Shown one piece after another: positions 46,393 through 58,823 of a DNA stretch of 64,000 nt. The position numbers and the translations under genes are program-made. The notes below the pieces were generated by a model, which searched no databases, was not told the origin of the DNA, and saw nothing but the letters and a program-made list of their open reading frames with translations. Where the stretch lies: the NCBI GenBank assembly GCA_037501455.1, contig CM074860.1, positions 42,108,501-42,172,500 of the forward strand, written 5' to 3'. Numbering within the stretch: position 1 is the stretch's first letter; each line of letters begins with the position of its first letter. The DNA comes from Lantana camara. Taxonomy: Eukaryota > Streptophyta > Magnoliopsida > Lamiales > Verbenaceae.

Positions 46393-48243
46393 TGTGTCAC
46401 GGTGGTACCTCGGGGGAGTTTCTTTCGTCGTTTCGTCGCTTTTAATTGCTTTCTCTTGTCCCGTTTGTGGCCTATATGCATTATTAGCTTAATGTATTAT
46501 GTGTTAACTTGTGTAACATGAATTTATGGCTTGATTGGTTTGCTCGTTTTTGAATTATGACTTCATATGTACGATATGCTCCTCTAACGTGTGTTTATGA
46601 CTTCATGCCTCGTTTATATGCCTTGCATGATCATTCTTTGCTCCTTCTATGATATGAATGCATTGATAACATGTTGTATAGTACGATATGATCGTTATAT
46701 AAAATCTGTGAATCCGTTCGATATGATTTATGAGACTTATGAATTAATATGAACGTGTATGCATTATATGTTAATTTATTAAGCTTCACATGCATCACTC
46801 GCATTCATACGCATTAGCCGAGCGTCAATATGGTTCATTTTGAGTCTAAGTCTGCCTCTTGCTCTTTGCTTTGCTCTTAGGTTCGTTCCAATGTGAGGAA
46901 GTGGTTCGTTTGACTCCTTTTGGTCTATTTTGCTTGGTTTGGTCGGCAAGGTGAGGTTTTTTTTCCTTTTAGATATGATGACCTAAAACCCTAATTGAAT
47001 TTCGAACCTGCATGCGATTTATATATGTATATATATAGATATGTGTTTGGATACGTATTTTGTGGGATTTATCCAGTTTGTCTTGAGAATTTGAAAACGC
47101 TTTTATAAGTATATAAGCACTATTTTCGTTTATTTTGACAAGCTTTGATAAGTGTGAGTGTGTAAGTGTGATAAGATTTGTAGATAAGCTTCGTATGGTA
47201 AGTGCAATAAGTGTAAGTTTGGGCCCCGGAGAAGTGGTATGTGATCTCGGGTCGGCCATGGGGTCGCCGGGCTCTCTCATCAACACGACTCCACAAAAGG
47301 GAGACTTTTCCCAACCTCAGGAGGTCAAGGGGAAGGCGGGTCTTCTTGAGCCGGCGGTGTGCTACGTGACCCGTCGAAGGAGCGGGCGGATCCCCCGTCT
47401 CAGTAAGTTTACAAGTGGGGTTTGAAAGGGGCACCTCTCTCCCCAAAACGATGCTGGGGTGGAGTTGAGTTATGATTTGTTTTGTTTTTGTTTAGCCTAT
47501 GCCTATGGAGGAAGTAGGTTGGAGTTAAATTTTTGGTGCGTTATGTTTCGTTTATGGTTGTGAAACGGGGGCGGATTTCTAAACTCTAAAACTTGACTGA
47601 ATTTGGCCTCCGGCCCCAAACTTCTTTATTTATATATAGTACCACGGGTTAAATGTTTTAGAATGTAAAAACTGTGCCCGGTTCATGAACCCTTTCAGCT
47701 TTATATATGCTTTGCTCTTATGTATATGTATGGGTGCGTGTGTTAGCCCCCTCACCAGTCTCTAGGACTGACCCTCGTTATTTCTATCCTTTTCCCCCTT
47801 TTGATTTGAGTTTGCAGGTACTCGTTCTGAGGAGTCTGGAGCTAGGCGATTGTCTTTGAGTCTTTCTTTTGAAGAGCTTGAGTCTCATGCATTGTATTTA
47901 GTTTATGTTACGCAATTTGTTAGTTTTGAAACATGTATTAATTTGCTACTTAGTTCTGTCCTGGGATTTAGTTTTGTATATTTTCTCTATATCTAAGGTT
48001 GTATAAATAATATGTGGAGAACAAGTTATGGTTTGTACTCGCATGCTATAAGTTTTTATTTGTTGGCTTCCGCAAATTTTCTTTATTGCATGCTCTGAGT
48101 AGGGTCTAGACCGCCTAGTTTAGGTTGGATTTTTGTTTGTCACCCGTTCGCTATGGCTTGATGCGTGGACGGAGTCTCCATTTCGTTTCACGTGTTGGGC
48201 TATGGTGCGGGGGATGTGGCGCCCTTCGCTCCGGGGTGTTACA
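46273..48243 (+). mobile_element. Family A first LTR, segment 3 (3' end)
   Basis: Resumes the A LTR after B2 and ends GGGGTGTTACA at 48243. It contains palindromes (46295, 46346, 46378), hairpin CAGTC/GACTG (47756-47770) with acceptor CAG (47815-47817), the CTAGGCG/CGCCTAG arms (47842-47848, 48112-48118) and the shared terminal GTGCGGGGGATGTGG. An ORF at 47135-47425 is also open in the second LTR (53338-53628), but has a complementary ORF on the other strand and no known domain. I do not call it a gene. Confidence 0.92.
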
Positions 48244-48251
48244 TCCTTAAG

Positions 48252-48263
48252 TGGTATCAAAGC
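48252..48263 (+). other. A primer-binding site, first copy
   Basis: TGGTATCAAAGC, eight bases after the LTR end, followed by TCTTGGTTGCAAAAACC. The second copy is at 54453-54464. Confidence 0.85.
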
Positions 48264-50126
48264 TCTTGGTTGCAAAAACCGGAGCTCTCGTGTCGTGTCG
48301 GGTTTGTCTAGGTCGTTCGGCTTAGGATTACGTGTTTATTGGCATTCACTACATCACTTATGTGAATTATCTGATATTAATTGATATTATTTGCATTAAT
48401 CGTTCACATGAACATGCACTAAAAACCCCGCATGCATCGATATCTCTTGGAATTGTATTTTATTTCAGGATACTCCTTCGACATCAACAAGTATTACCGG
48501 GAAAAGGACAAGGGAGACAGGTATATTCGGGCTACAAGGGGCTTAGAGATTTTTATCTTTTGAAGCGGTTTGAAATGGGGATATCAAGGTCAAGTTCTAG
48601 GTGATCAAGAGAATGGAATAGAGATTTGAGGAGTTCGAGAATAATTCCTGTGAAGAAGTTCTATTCGAGAACTTTGTACAACTACCTCCCTTCCGAGTTC
48701 GATGATAGAAATATTTCAACTAGAAGATTGGGAGAAGGTGGATGATTTCATATAAGGGCTTGAAAGATAGGGTACCTTCGAGTACTATCCTAGAGTTCGG
48801 AGTTATTTGCAAGTAAGAAGGCATGTAATTCGATCAAATAGTCAAATTCCAAGAATACGTACACATGATCCGAGGATGCAAAATATATGGGGCTACGAAG
48901 GAATGGATAAATAATGGATTGAGCCTTCCACACTACTTATGTGAAGAAAGACCGGTTTGGGATTCAAAGATTAAGAGAGGAATCCAAACTTCGAGAAATT
49001 CTCGAGAAGCTTTAAGATATCAACAACGTCAGAAAAAGAAGATTTCAATGTTAAAGTGGAAAGATCAAATTAAGAAGAATTAGGGATTGATTCAATTGCC
49101 ATTAGTTGGGAAAAATGTTTCAAGGTGAAATAATTGGGAGGCAAGGCGAGGAAACCAAGAGATAAGAGAATTTTTTTTGAAAACTTAAGACTTCAAAGTT
49201 GCCGAGTATAAGAAGATTCAATTATCGAAGATGGATGGATTTTTACATCTCCCCACCGGAAGCAATTTAATATATACATTGTAGAGACTCGAATTACATG
49301 GAAGGAAGAAACTCAAGAATCCCATGAGGCCACCAATATCAAACAAGGAAGGATTCCAATATTGTAGGTGGGAGAATGATTCAAGCATCAAGAAATTAAA
49401 GGTATGATGAAAGTTAACCGAAGAACAAGAATTTGAGATCATCACCGAAATGCTACGACTTCAAGATCCAGGTCCAGGTTCAAGTTGGCGCTTTGAAAAG
49501 AAAGAAGTTGACATCGAACTCAGCACTACTACTATGGTGAACGGTATATGAAGCATTCATGACACTACATACATGCATATTTTAATATCGGGGAAACCCG
49601 CATGTTTATTGCTTTGTTCCTCGTTCTTCGGTGGTTCTTGATTGCATTTATTGCTTAATTGCTTTCCTTCTTGCTTTTTGTTTATTGGGTGTTTCTTTCC
49701 CTTCTTGGTTCCTGCTTGTAGTGTGCTGCCTTTCTTTTTTAATTTTGCTTGTTGCGTAATTGTTCTTCTTCTTGGTTCTTGTTTATTGTGTGTTTCTTTC
49801 TTTTCTTGATTCTTGCTTGAAGTGTGCTTTCTTTCTCTCCAAGTTTTGCTTGTTGTGTATTTCTTTTCCTTCTTAGCTCTTGCTTGTTGTGTACTTTATT
49901 TTCTGTTGTGTTAACTCTCTTTTGGAGAGAGTTTGGTGGTGCGGAGTGTTCGTGAGTGTTTGGTGAGTTGTGAGGGTTGAGCTACTTTTGGTCGACTTGT
50001 CTGAAGGTGTCTTGTACTCGTTGAAGTTGGGTGTTGCTTTTAGGAGGTCCGTCAGGGACTCAACGATATCTTCGGGTATTAGATTGAAGGATAACCCGTT
50101 GATACTCCTCGTGGAAGAACCGAGGA

Positions 50127-50516
50127 TTGCCTCAGAGTAAGAGGTACGGTTTTGAGTGGAAGGAGGCTGTTGAAGAGAGTTGCCCTCGGTATCGGCTTTC
50201 GCCTATCCGTAGGTACAAAAGGCTACCTTGTTTCCAATCGAGGCACAAAGGAAGGCCTTTGTTGTGTGTTGCTTGTAGAAGAACGGTAGCCTACGCCATA
50301 AGGAGTGCAAGGTCACGATTTTATCCCACTCAGGGTTGTGGTTGTTCGGAATTTTGGGAAACCAGTTGTTATGGCATAAGAAAGACGTTATGGACTTTGT
50401 GTAGTAATATCTACGTGCCAACGGTTGAGGATTCTCCAACCACTCCCGAATCTTTATTTGGGAAGTGGGGGCAAACGACTAGGACTTTGTGTCCGGTTCG
50501 CCAATTAAGGAGATAG
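50127..50516 (+). other. Unassigned 129-codon ORF near A polypurine tract
   Basis: A basic, cysteine-containing frame about 100 bp before the polypurine tract. I see no known domain, and its cysteines do not make a zinc knuckle. The second copy of this region lies outside the window, so conservation cannot be judged. Most likely chance. Confidence 0.25.
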
Positions 50517-50635
50517 GGTTTCGAGAAGTTTGTGATCAGAGTGGCGCAACGGAAGTGTGGAGTTGGGCTTGTCTTCGGAGCCGTTCAAGATTCTCCTTAG
50601 GACCTGAGGACAGGCCCTTTTTAAGGAGGGGAGTT

Positions 50636-53600
50636 TGTAACATCCCGATCGATCGGATTTCTAGGTACGCCGTAACGAGAGAGTTTTATGAGCTTTAAAT
50701 TATTTAATTTCATAATTGAGTGTTATTTTAATGCTTATATGATTATTTGAAATTATATGAAATTAATTGCTTATATTATGAACTTTGAATTTTAAACGTT
50801 TAAAGTTTGCATGCTCGTAATTTGTTCGTTATGTGCCTGAATTCAATTCCGATTTTTGTGAAATTTTGATATGCATGATATATGTGAGTTATGAATGTGT
50901 TTGCATGCTCGTTTTAAGTTTTCGTGTTCGTTTGTCGAGGTTTTAAACCTTAAGTATTTGACTAGGGACATGAGGGCCTAACTAGTTTTAGAGTGCGTCG
51001 TGTTCTGGAGGCCATAACTTGAGCTCGGGAATTCGGATTTGAATTCTGGAAGAAGCGTCGGACTCGTAACGAAGAGATGAAACCAAGGAACCTGATTTGG
51101 TATTTTTCTAAGCCCATTTGGACCCTCGTTTTTCGCCCAGAACGAACAGCTTGTGCTAAAGCCACCTTCTTTGACTAGTCTTCTTGGTGGGACCCATTTT
51201 AACTTAACCAAAGCCTAACCTTGATCCTTGGAGCTGAGTTAACTATCCCTTATCTTCTCCTAGCCCTTGAAACCGAGCCAAACACCCTCCCTTTTGCTAC
51301 AAATGATCGAGACAAAGGAGGAGAAGAGAAGAGAAGAAAAACTTTGGCCCTCTTGTGATTTTGAGCTCAAATCACCATCTTTCTTCTTCAAATTTTCAAG
51401 GTATGAATATTTTTGTATTCTCTACACTTTTATACAAGTTTTTATCCTTTTAATACTTGTTTTGCATCAGATTTAATTAGGGTTTGGGTAGGAGCATGAA
51501 TAGGGACTTTTGGGGATTTTTGCTCGTATGTGCTAGCTTGCTTTGTGGCTGATTTCTTGCTCATAAAATGAAGTATATGCACGTGTTTCTTTGATCATTT
51601 GATGCTTAACTGATAGTATATGATGTTTGGATGATTTTCTCTTGAGATCCTTTGATGAAATTATGAGTTTTTGAGCCTCAAACCTAAGCTAGAAATCTGC
51701 TCCCCTGTTTTGGAACTGCTGTGTGGATTTGTGCTTTGTTGCTTGAGTTAATGGCTTCCAATTCGTGTGAATTTGCATGGAGATGTTGTATACTAATTGC
51801 TTTACATGTTAGACCTGATCTTGCAAGCTTTTAGATCCATTTTCAGCTCCTAAACCGAAACATGAAGCCTATTTGTATGCTATGTGCGAACTGAACTGCT
51901 GTCACGTTTTTGAGTTCAAATGATTGAATTCTGGCATCCAATTTCGTGTATTAATGCATGGTTATGTGTTACACATGTTGCTCTATGAATATGCTCGGTT
52001 TTGGCTTGATTTCAGGCTCCATTTCAGCTATATATGTGAGAATATATTCTGCTCTTCCCGGTTTGAGCTGCTGTCAGAATTTTGCTTTGATTGATGACTT
52101 TTTGAACTCCATTTCGTGTGAAATTTCATGGACATGAAGTATATGAGTTGTTCTAGATGTTAGATAAATGTTCTTAAGCTTTTATGCCCTGTTTTGCCCT
52201 GTTTTCATACATCATTGCTGCTGCAAATTTGAGACATGGCATAACTTAATTTCATTCCTTCCTTGCATCAGTTATTATGGTTGAACTTTGAGCTGTTTGT
52301 TGCTGCTTCTTATGGCATGTTATTGTGGTTATTTAGTGTTCATTTCATGCATGTTATATGTGTGTTTGAGGCCTAAGAATCCCTCCCGTGGCTGCTGCAC
52401 GAAATACCCTGCTTTGCCTTCAGAAATGAACTACTGCGTTTTGTTTCTCTTCATTCCGAGGATCATGACATGGTCGTGTCCAGTTTGTGCTGTTTCCTGA
52501 CATGGCCGTGTCAGAGCTTCGACTTGGGCTCCTGATTTTATTAAATTAGGACACGGCCGTGTCCGTTTCCTTTGTGTTTTGGACATGGCCGTGTCATGTG
52601 TCACGGTGGTGCCTCGGGAGAGTTTCTTTCGTCGTTTCGTCGCTTTTAATTGATTTCTCTTGTCCCGTTTATGGCCTATATGCATTATTATCTTAATTTA
52701 TTATGTGTTAAATTGTGTCATATGAATTTATAGCTTGATTGGTTTGCTCGTTTTTGAATTATGACTTCATATGTGCGATATGCTCCTCTAACGTGTGTTT
52801 ATGACTTCATGCCTCGTTTATATGCCTTGTATGATCATTCTTTGCTCCTTCTATAATATGAATGCGTTGATAACATGTTTATAGTACGATATGATCGTTA
52901 TATGAAATCTGTGAATCCGTTCGATATGATTTATGAGACTTATGAATTAATATGAACGTGTATGCAATATATGTTAATTTATTAAGCTTCACATGCATCA
53001 CTCGCATTCATACTCATTAGCCGAGCGTCAATATGGTTCCTTTTGAGTCTAAGTCTGCCTCTTGCTCTTTGCTTTGCTCTTAGGTTCGTTCCAATGTGAG
53101 GAAGTGGTTCCTTTGACTCCTTTTGGTCTGTTTTGCTCGGTTTGGGCGGCAAGGTGAGGTTTTCTTTCCTTTTAGATATGATGACCTAAAACCCTAATTG
53201 AATTTCGAACCCGCACACGACTTATATATGTATATTTATAGATATGTGTTTGGATACGTATTTTGCAGGATTTGTCCCGTTTGTCTTGAGAATTTGAAAA
53301 CGCTTTTATAAGTATATAAGCTCTATTTTCGTTTGTTTTGACAAGCTTTGATAAGTGTGTGTGTGTAAGTGTGATAAGATTTGTAGATAAGCTTCATATG
53401 GTAAGTGCAATAAGTGTAAGTTTGGGCCCCGGAGAAGTGGTATGTGATCTCGGGTCGGCCATGGGGTCGCCGGGCTCTCTCATCAACACGACTCCACAAA
53501 AGAGAGACTTTGCCCAACCTCGGGAGGTCGAGGGGAAGGCGGGTCTTCTTGAGCCGGCGGTGTGCTACGTGACCCGTCGAAGGAGCGGGCGGATCCCCCG

Positions 53601-54444
53601 TCTCATTAAGTTTATAAGTGGGGTTTGAGAGGGGCACCTCTTTCCCCAAAACGATGTTGGGGTGGAGTTGAGTTATGATTTGTTTTGTTTTCGTTTCACC
53701 AATGCCTATGGTGAAAGTAGGTTGGAGTTAAGTTTTCGGTGCGTTATGTTTCGTTTATGGTTGTGAAACGGGGGCGGATTTCTAAACTCTAAAACTTGAC
53801 TGAATTTGGCCTCCGGCCCCAAACTTCTTTCTTTATATATAGTACCACGGGTTAAATGTTTTAGAATGCAAAAACCGTGCCCTGTTCATGAACCCTTTCA
53901 GCTTTATATATGCTTTGCTCTTATGTATATGTATGGGTACGTGTGTTAGCCCCCTCACTAGTCTCTAGGACTGACCCTCGTTATTTCTATCCTTTTCCCC
54001 CTTTTGATTTGAGTTTGCAGGCTCGTTCTGAGGAGTCTGGAGCTAGGCGATTGTCTTTGAGTCTTTCTTTTGAAGAGCTTGAGTCTCATGCATGGTATTT
54101 AGTTTATGTTACGCAATTTGTTAGTTTTGAAACATGTATTAATTTGCTACTTAGTTCTGTCTTGGGATTCAGTTTTGTATATTTTCTCTATATCTAAGGT
54201 TGTATAAATAATATGTGGAGAACAAGTTATGGTTTGTACTCGCATGCTATAAGTTTTTATTTGTTGGCTTCCGCAAATTTTCTTTATTGCATGCTCTGAG
54301 TAGGGTCTAGACCGCCTAGTTTAGGTTGGATTTTTGTTTGTCACCCGTTCGCTATGGCTTGATGCGTGGACGGAGTCTCCATTTCGTTTCACGTGTTGGG
54401 CTATGGTGCGGGGGATGTGGCGCCCTTCGCTCCGGGGTGTTACA
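50636..54444 (+). mobile_element. Family A second LTR (complete)
   Basis: 3809 bp, TGTAACATCCCG at 50636 to GGGGTGTTACA at 54444. Donor-like AAG|GTATGA is at 51398-51406, palindromes at 52467-52595, hairpin TAGTC/GACTG with acceptor CAG (54018-54020), and arms CTAGGCG (54043-54049) and CGCCTAG (54313-54319). It is preceded by a polypurine tract and also followed by a primer site, so it serves as the 3' LTR of one unit and the 5' LTR of the next. Confidence 0.94.
52466..52596. repeat. ACGGCCGT palindrome cluster in A second LTR
   Basis: GACA starts at 52467, 52499, 52550 and 52582, giving two pairs each 32 bp apart. The best unit is GGACACGGCCGTGTCC at 52549-52564; the others carry ATGG for ACGG. 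Confidence 0.9.
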
Positions 54445-54644
54445 TCCTTAAGTGGTATCAAAGCTCTTGGTTGCAAAAACCGGAGCTCTCGTGTCGTGTC
54501 GGATTTGTCTAGGTCGTTCTGCTTAGGATTACGTGTTTGTTGGCATTCACTACATCACTTATGTGAATTATCTGATATTAATTGATATTATTTGCATTAA
54601 TCGTTCACATGAACATGCACTAAAAACCCCGCATGCATCGATAT
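54445..54644 (+). mobile_element. Second copy of A internal region, start only
   Basis: Near-identical to 48244-48443, including the primer site TGGTATCAAAGC (54453-54464). It is interrupted after GATAT (54640-54644) by element F; the rest lies beyond the window. Confidence 0.92.
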
Positions 54645-55724
54645 TGTAACAGCCCAAAACAGGGCCTGGATGAAAACAGTAAGTTAAGGCAGTGGTAAAG
54701 CGTTTATAGACCGTGATCCAACTTTTTGAATCATCATGCATTGCATTCTTACATGAACTTTGTGCTCGTATATGTTCTGACATGCTTTAAGGGGTAATTC
54801 TTGACCTTTGATTCAGTTTACTATTCATAACCCGAGCCTACCTTGTTCATATTGCTACTCGAACCCTAGAGGTTCATCATACATGTTTCCCAATCATTCG
54901 AACTTATTTCCTGAGCTCAGAAAGTCTTTCTTGAGCCATAAGGGTATTTTTGGAACTTACCGACAAAAGTTACTATTCATCAGAAAATAAGCTTTTGATT
55001 CTGATACCTTTTCCTACCCAAGTTACAGTCGAATTGATCCTTGAGTCGAGACGAGTCTTTTGAAATTATTCTTGGCTTGGAAATCCATTCAGGAACTTTG
55101 TTTTATTGAAAACGTTTTCGAAAACCCTAGTTCACTATTCCTTTTACGAACGGTTTTCATTCGGAAAATGTTTTCTCTTCGGATTCGCATTTCTTGAGCT
55201 ATTTCAAGATTTTTGAGATGTTTTACAACTCTTGATTCAAACCCTAGCTTGAAATTTTGAAGCGTACGTTCGTACTTGAGAATTCACTATTCACTCTACG
55301 TTTTCAACTTTTTAACGGTAAAACGTTTTATAGTCGATTTTGGACTCAAAACGCTTCTCGATTTATTTCTTGAATTTTGGAAGCAATCCGGACTTGAAAA
55401 TCATTCTAGAAAGTCGTTTTTCACTTGTGTCGAGTTTCGAGCTCAAAACTTTTATTCACTAAAACTAATGTATCTTTCAAACGGTAAATCCGATTTCGAT
55501 GAATGAATATGCGTTTCGAAGCTAATTTTATTGCCGTCGGGATGGCTATACTTCCAGCCACTTATCCTCGAGCCTTGGGGGACGAAATTATAGAAATACC
55601 CCCGCAGCCCATTTTTACCTTCTTAATCCCTAAAGCTTCTAAAAGATACAAGTGGATGAACTCTTGTTTTGCTCTCCTACCCTTAAGCCATCTCTAATTG
55701 CAAGGTGAGGGGCTTCTTCAAACC

Positions 55725-55845
55725 TATAAATACCCCTCCCATGGCATTTCATTCCTTGCTCAAAGTTGTGTTAACAACACCCTTTCTTCTCTCCCTCTCC
55801 CCCTCTTTGCCGTCGGCCACCCCCCTTTTGTAGCTAGGTTAGTTT
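55725..55845 (+). promoter_or_regulatory. F LTR core promoter and leader
   Basis: TATAAATA is at 55725-55732, then a CT-rich leader and AG|GTTAGT. It matches the E LTR promoter order (42959-43068). Confidence 0.6.
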
Positions 55846-56654
55846 GTTTTGTTTTTATGTTATGTTAGTTTAGTTTATTTTTTTTATGTTATGGTATGTT
55901 TATATTATGTTTAGGTTGGGTCTTAGGGTCTTCCCTAAGCCATATAGGATTTTATTTTATGCATTTATTATATAGTTTTCATGATATGTTTGTGTAGATA
56001 TTTATATGTTTTAATTGTTTAGTATATGTTTGAATATGTTATCAATTGCTCTAGTATATGCTATGATCATGTGATATGGTTGTTATATTATGAGAATTGA
56101 TGCATGAGTATGGAATTTAAATTATGTTCATGCATGTTAGCTAATGGAATAGTGATTTACAATTAATTATGTCACAACTTGTTACATGTTGGTATTAAAT
56201 TAAATTGTTACATGTTACATGCCTAAAGGTTTATGATATATGATATGATATGATACGAGATATGTTGTGACATGTTGTCACATTGTTATATGACTCTTGA
56301 ATTATGAATTGAGCTTATGTTATGATTTGGATTAATGGATTAGTGCCTTGATTATGTTATACACTTTAATGGTGTCACATGTTATAACCTAAGATAGATT
56401 AGTGTTTCATAACTTGATCTTATGCCTTAATTGGACCTCTTAACTATAGGTTATACCTTTAACCTAGATCACACTTGATTATATTAACATGAACTTGAAA
56501 CTATAGGTTATAATCAAGATCATAATTTAATTAGGGTGTGTGTGTGTGTGTGCATGCCGTGTGTATGTGTGTGTTCGTGCATGGTGTGTGTGTGTGTAGC
56601 GTGTGTGTGTGGGTGTGTGTATAGTAAGGGTTTGACCCGACCCTTTGACCCGAC

Positions 56655-56735
56655 ATGTAAATAGTAACCTGTGAATAGTAATCGGTGAATAGTAATCTTG
56701 AATAGTACTTTTGAATAGTGCTTTTGAATAGTAAA
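56655..56735 (+). repeat. TGAATAGTA short repeats in F LTR
   Basis: Six close copies of GTGAATAGTA or TTGAATAGTA. The reverse complement TACTATTCA recurs in the U3 side (near 54828, 54971, 55133, 55284), so the two sets could pair. Confidence 0.75.
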
Positions 56736-57117
56736 AATGAATTAAAACTTGTGCTTTCTTAATAGACATTTGCACCTAGGGTTTCCATATCCAGGGTCTA
56801 AAATGTGTTTTCTTTCGTGGACTTGTTTCTTAACCTAAGGTTTGCGATAGGATTCATAATTTGACTAAAGCTTACTCGGTTATAGTAAGATCATAGTCTC
56901 TCGTTAAGATTAACTCACTTTGACGTATTCCTTTGTGTGTTACCTTTCTTGAATACCTTAAATGGTATTACTCTCTTGTGTTACATGTTCTTTACATGTT
57001 CCTTGTTCATTTGTTTCTTGCATTTCATATGCATCTTGGTTAGTAGTGGGTCTTAGTTGTTAAGCTCACTCTAGTACACCACCTACAGGAGTTAAAGTTG
57101 AGCACTGGGATCCCCAG

Positions 57118-57997
57118 TGATAGGAATCAGAATGATGTGAATCATGATGAACCGTGGCCATATCTTGTCCCAAATGAAGAGCTGGACCGATCCACAACTC
57201 AAGAAGATAGCATACAAAAGGAACAAAGTTATGGTGGTCCAATTACAAGAGCTCGGGCCAAAATTATCCAAGAGGAAGTTGGAAATCTCTTAAACCAATT
57301 TGCTCAAACTGGACTCCAACCTTCAAGATGGGCTGCTGAACCAAATTCAAAATACTTCAATGTTTTTATGTCCAATTCCTAAAGTCCAAAGTGTGGAAAT
57401 GATGTAATTCGGCCCTAAGCCTATTATAGTATTATTTGGGCCTTTATTTTATCATTATTTAGCTGCATATTAGTTTATTTAAGCCCACTTTTGTAAGCCT
57501 TCATGGCAAGTGGCGGGAATAGCTTGTGTCCTTTAGTATTCTAGTGTCTCTTAGGTTTCCATGCATGCATCTTTATATTCCGGCCTTGTAGTTCGAAATA
57601 TTAAGTCAAAAAAATGAATGAATGTGATTCAAGTGAGTTATACTCACAAGTTCTTAGTTGAACGACACCGGAGTTTCAAACCTCCACCGGATAATGTCAT
57701 TTCCCGACTCATTATAGTCGACGGGGTGCATTACTTATCAAATCTGATAGTGTTGGTTCCTTGCTCATTATAGCAAACGGGTCACACTCCTATAATTCAA
57801 ATCTGATAGTGTTGGTTCCTTGCTCATTATAGCAAACGGGTCACACTCCTATAATTCAAATCTGATAGTGTTGGTTCCTTGCTCATTATAGCAAACGGGT
57901 CACACTCCTCTATTTTAACCTTGAAGTGGACGATCGAAAATCAAGAACTCCAAGTATTGGTATAGGGTTTCACGGCAAGTACGTGGAGTTCGTATCA
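57118..57997 (+). mobile_element. G left LTR
   Basis: 880 bp. Contains a 59-bp tandem repeat (57741-57909, three good copies plus one degenerate copy from about 57682) and the coding-like block ending at the TAA at 57380-57382. Confidence 0.95.
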
Positions 57998-58089
57998 TTT
58001 GGTATCTAGAGCTTAGGTTTTCCATCCAAGGTTACGTATCCGTATCTTTTATCTTTTGTATAATTTCTTTTCATTATTGTTAAATTGCT

Positions 58090-58440
58090 GCAGAAAAAAA
58101 AATCGAAAAAAGGCAAAAAACGAAAAAAAAAAAAAAAAACGAAAAAAAAAAAGAGAGCAGCATTGTTTCAGTCATTTTCTTCGTAATCTCAAATCATAAG
58201 TCATGTGGATTTGTTTGTTTGTATCTTTTTAGTTGTAACAGTTCGTTTGTGACAATTTTAGCACCCTTATCATTCATCTTAAGGGATTATTTAGTTGAGG
58301 AATTTGAAACTTCTTGTGACTTTGTTCAACGAATTGAGAGTAAGGAATGTGAAAAGGGAGGAAAAAAAAAAAAAGAGAAGTTGAAAAGAAAGAAAAAAAG
58401 AAGGAAAAAAAATTAGAAAAAACGAGAAAGAAGACAACTT
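58090..58440 (+). repeat. A-rich internal region of G
   Basis: Homopurine runs AAAAAA with G/C interruptions at 58096-58155 and 58360-58425. It holds no other content; the short ORF at 58219-58416 is composition-driven. Confidence 0.85.
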
Positions 58441-58823
58441 TGGTGTATTTCATTTTGGGTTTTAGATCTACTTTGAGAAATAAAAGGGGCTATTTGTTTT
58501 GTGAGATGACTATCTTGATCCAGATTCGAGGACGAATCTTTTTTCAAGAAGGGGAGAATGATAGGAATCAGAATGATGTGAATCATGATGAACCGTGGCC
58601 ATATCTTGTCCCAAATGAAGAGCTGGACCGATCCACAACTCAAGAAGATAGCATACAAAAGGAACAAAGTTATGGTGGTCCAATTACAAGAGCTCGGGCC
58701 AAAATTATCCAAGAGGAAGTTGGAAATCTCTTAAACCAATTTGCTCAAACTGGACTCCAACCTTCAAGATGGGCTGCTGAACCAAATTCAAAATACTTCA
58801 ATGTTTTTATGTCCAATTCCTAA
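58440..58823 (+). pseudogene. G: relic of a pol C-terminal tail running through the polypurine tract into the LTR
   Basis: A frame of up to 127 codons. From about residue 26 it reads IQIRGRIFFQEGEND and then, inside the LTR, GGPITRARAKIIQEEVGNLL. Plant non-chromodomain gypsy polyproteins commonly end this way, with an RTN..QEGEND segment encoded over the polypurine tract followed by GPITRARAKK. The codons upstream of residue 26 look unrelated. So G seems to derive from a larger gypsy element by deletion of nearly everything between primer site and pol end. The same frame is present in the left LTR (57098-57382) without the upstream part. It is not expected to be functional. Confidence 0.65.
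58545..58557 (+). other. G polypurine tract
   Basis: CAAGAAGGGGAGA ends two bases before the right LTR TGATAGG and is also read as codons for QEGE in the relic frame. Confidence 0.8.

Larger units (their letters stand above)
48244..50635 (+). mobile_element. Family A internal region, non-coding
   Basis: 2392 bp between two A LTRs. The primer site is TGGTATCAAAGC (48252-48263, one base off the standard) and the polypurine tract TTAAGGAGGGGAGT (50621-50634). A T-rich degenerate repeat of about 60 bp fills 49610-49910, and a hairpin AACTCTC/GAGAGAGTT lies near 49912-49932. ORFs at 48865-49083 and 50127-50516 show no recognisable domain. No gag or pol motif is found, so this is a non-autonomous element. 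Confidence 0.85.

Noticed and set aside
47135..47425. Possible conserved ORF in family A LTR (also 53338-53628)
   Set aside because: Both LTRs are recent copies so conservation is uninformative. An equally long ORF lies on the other strand and there is no recognisable domain.
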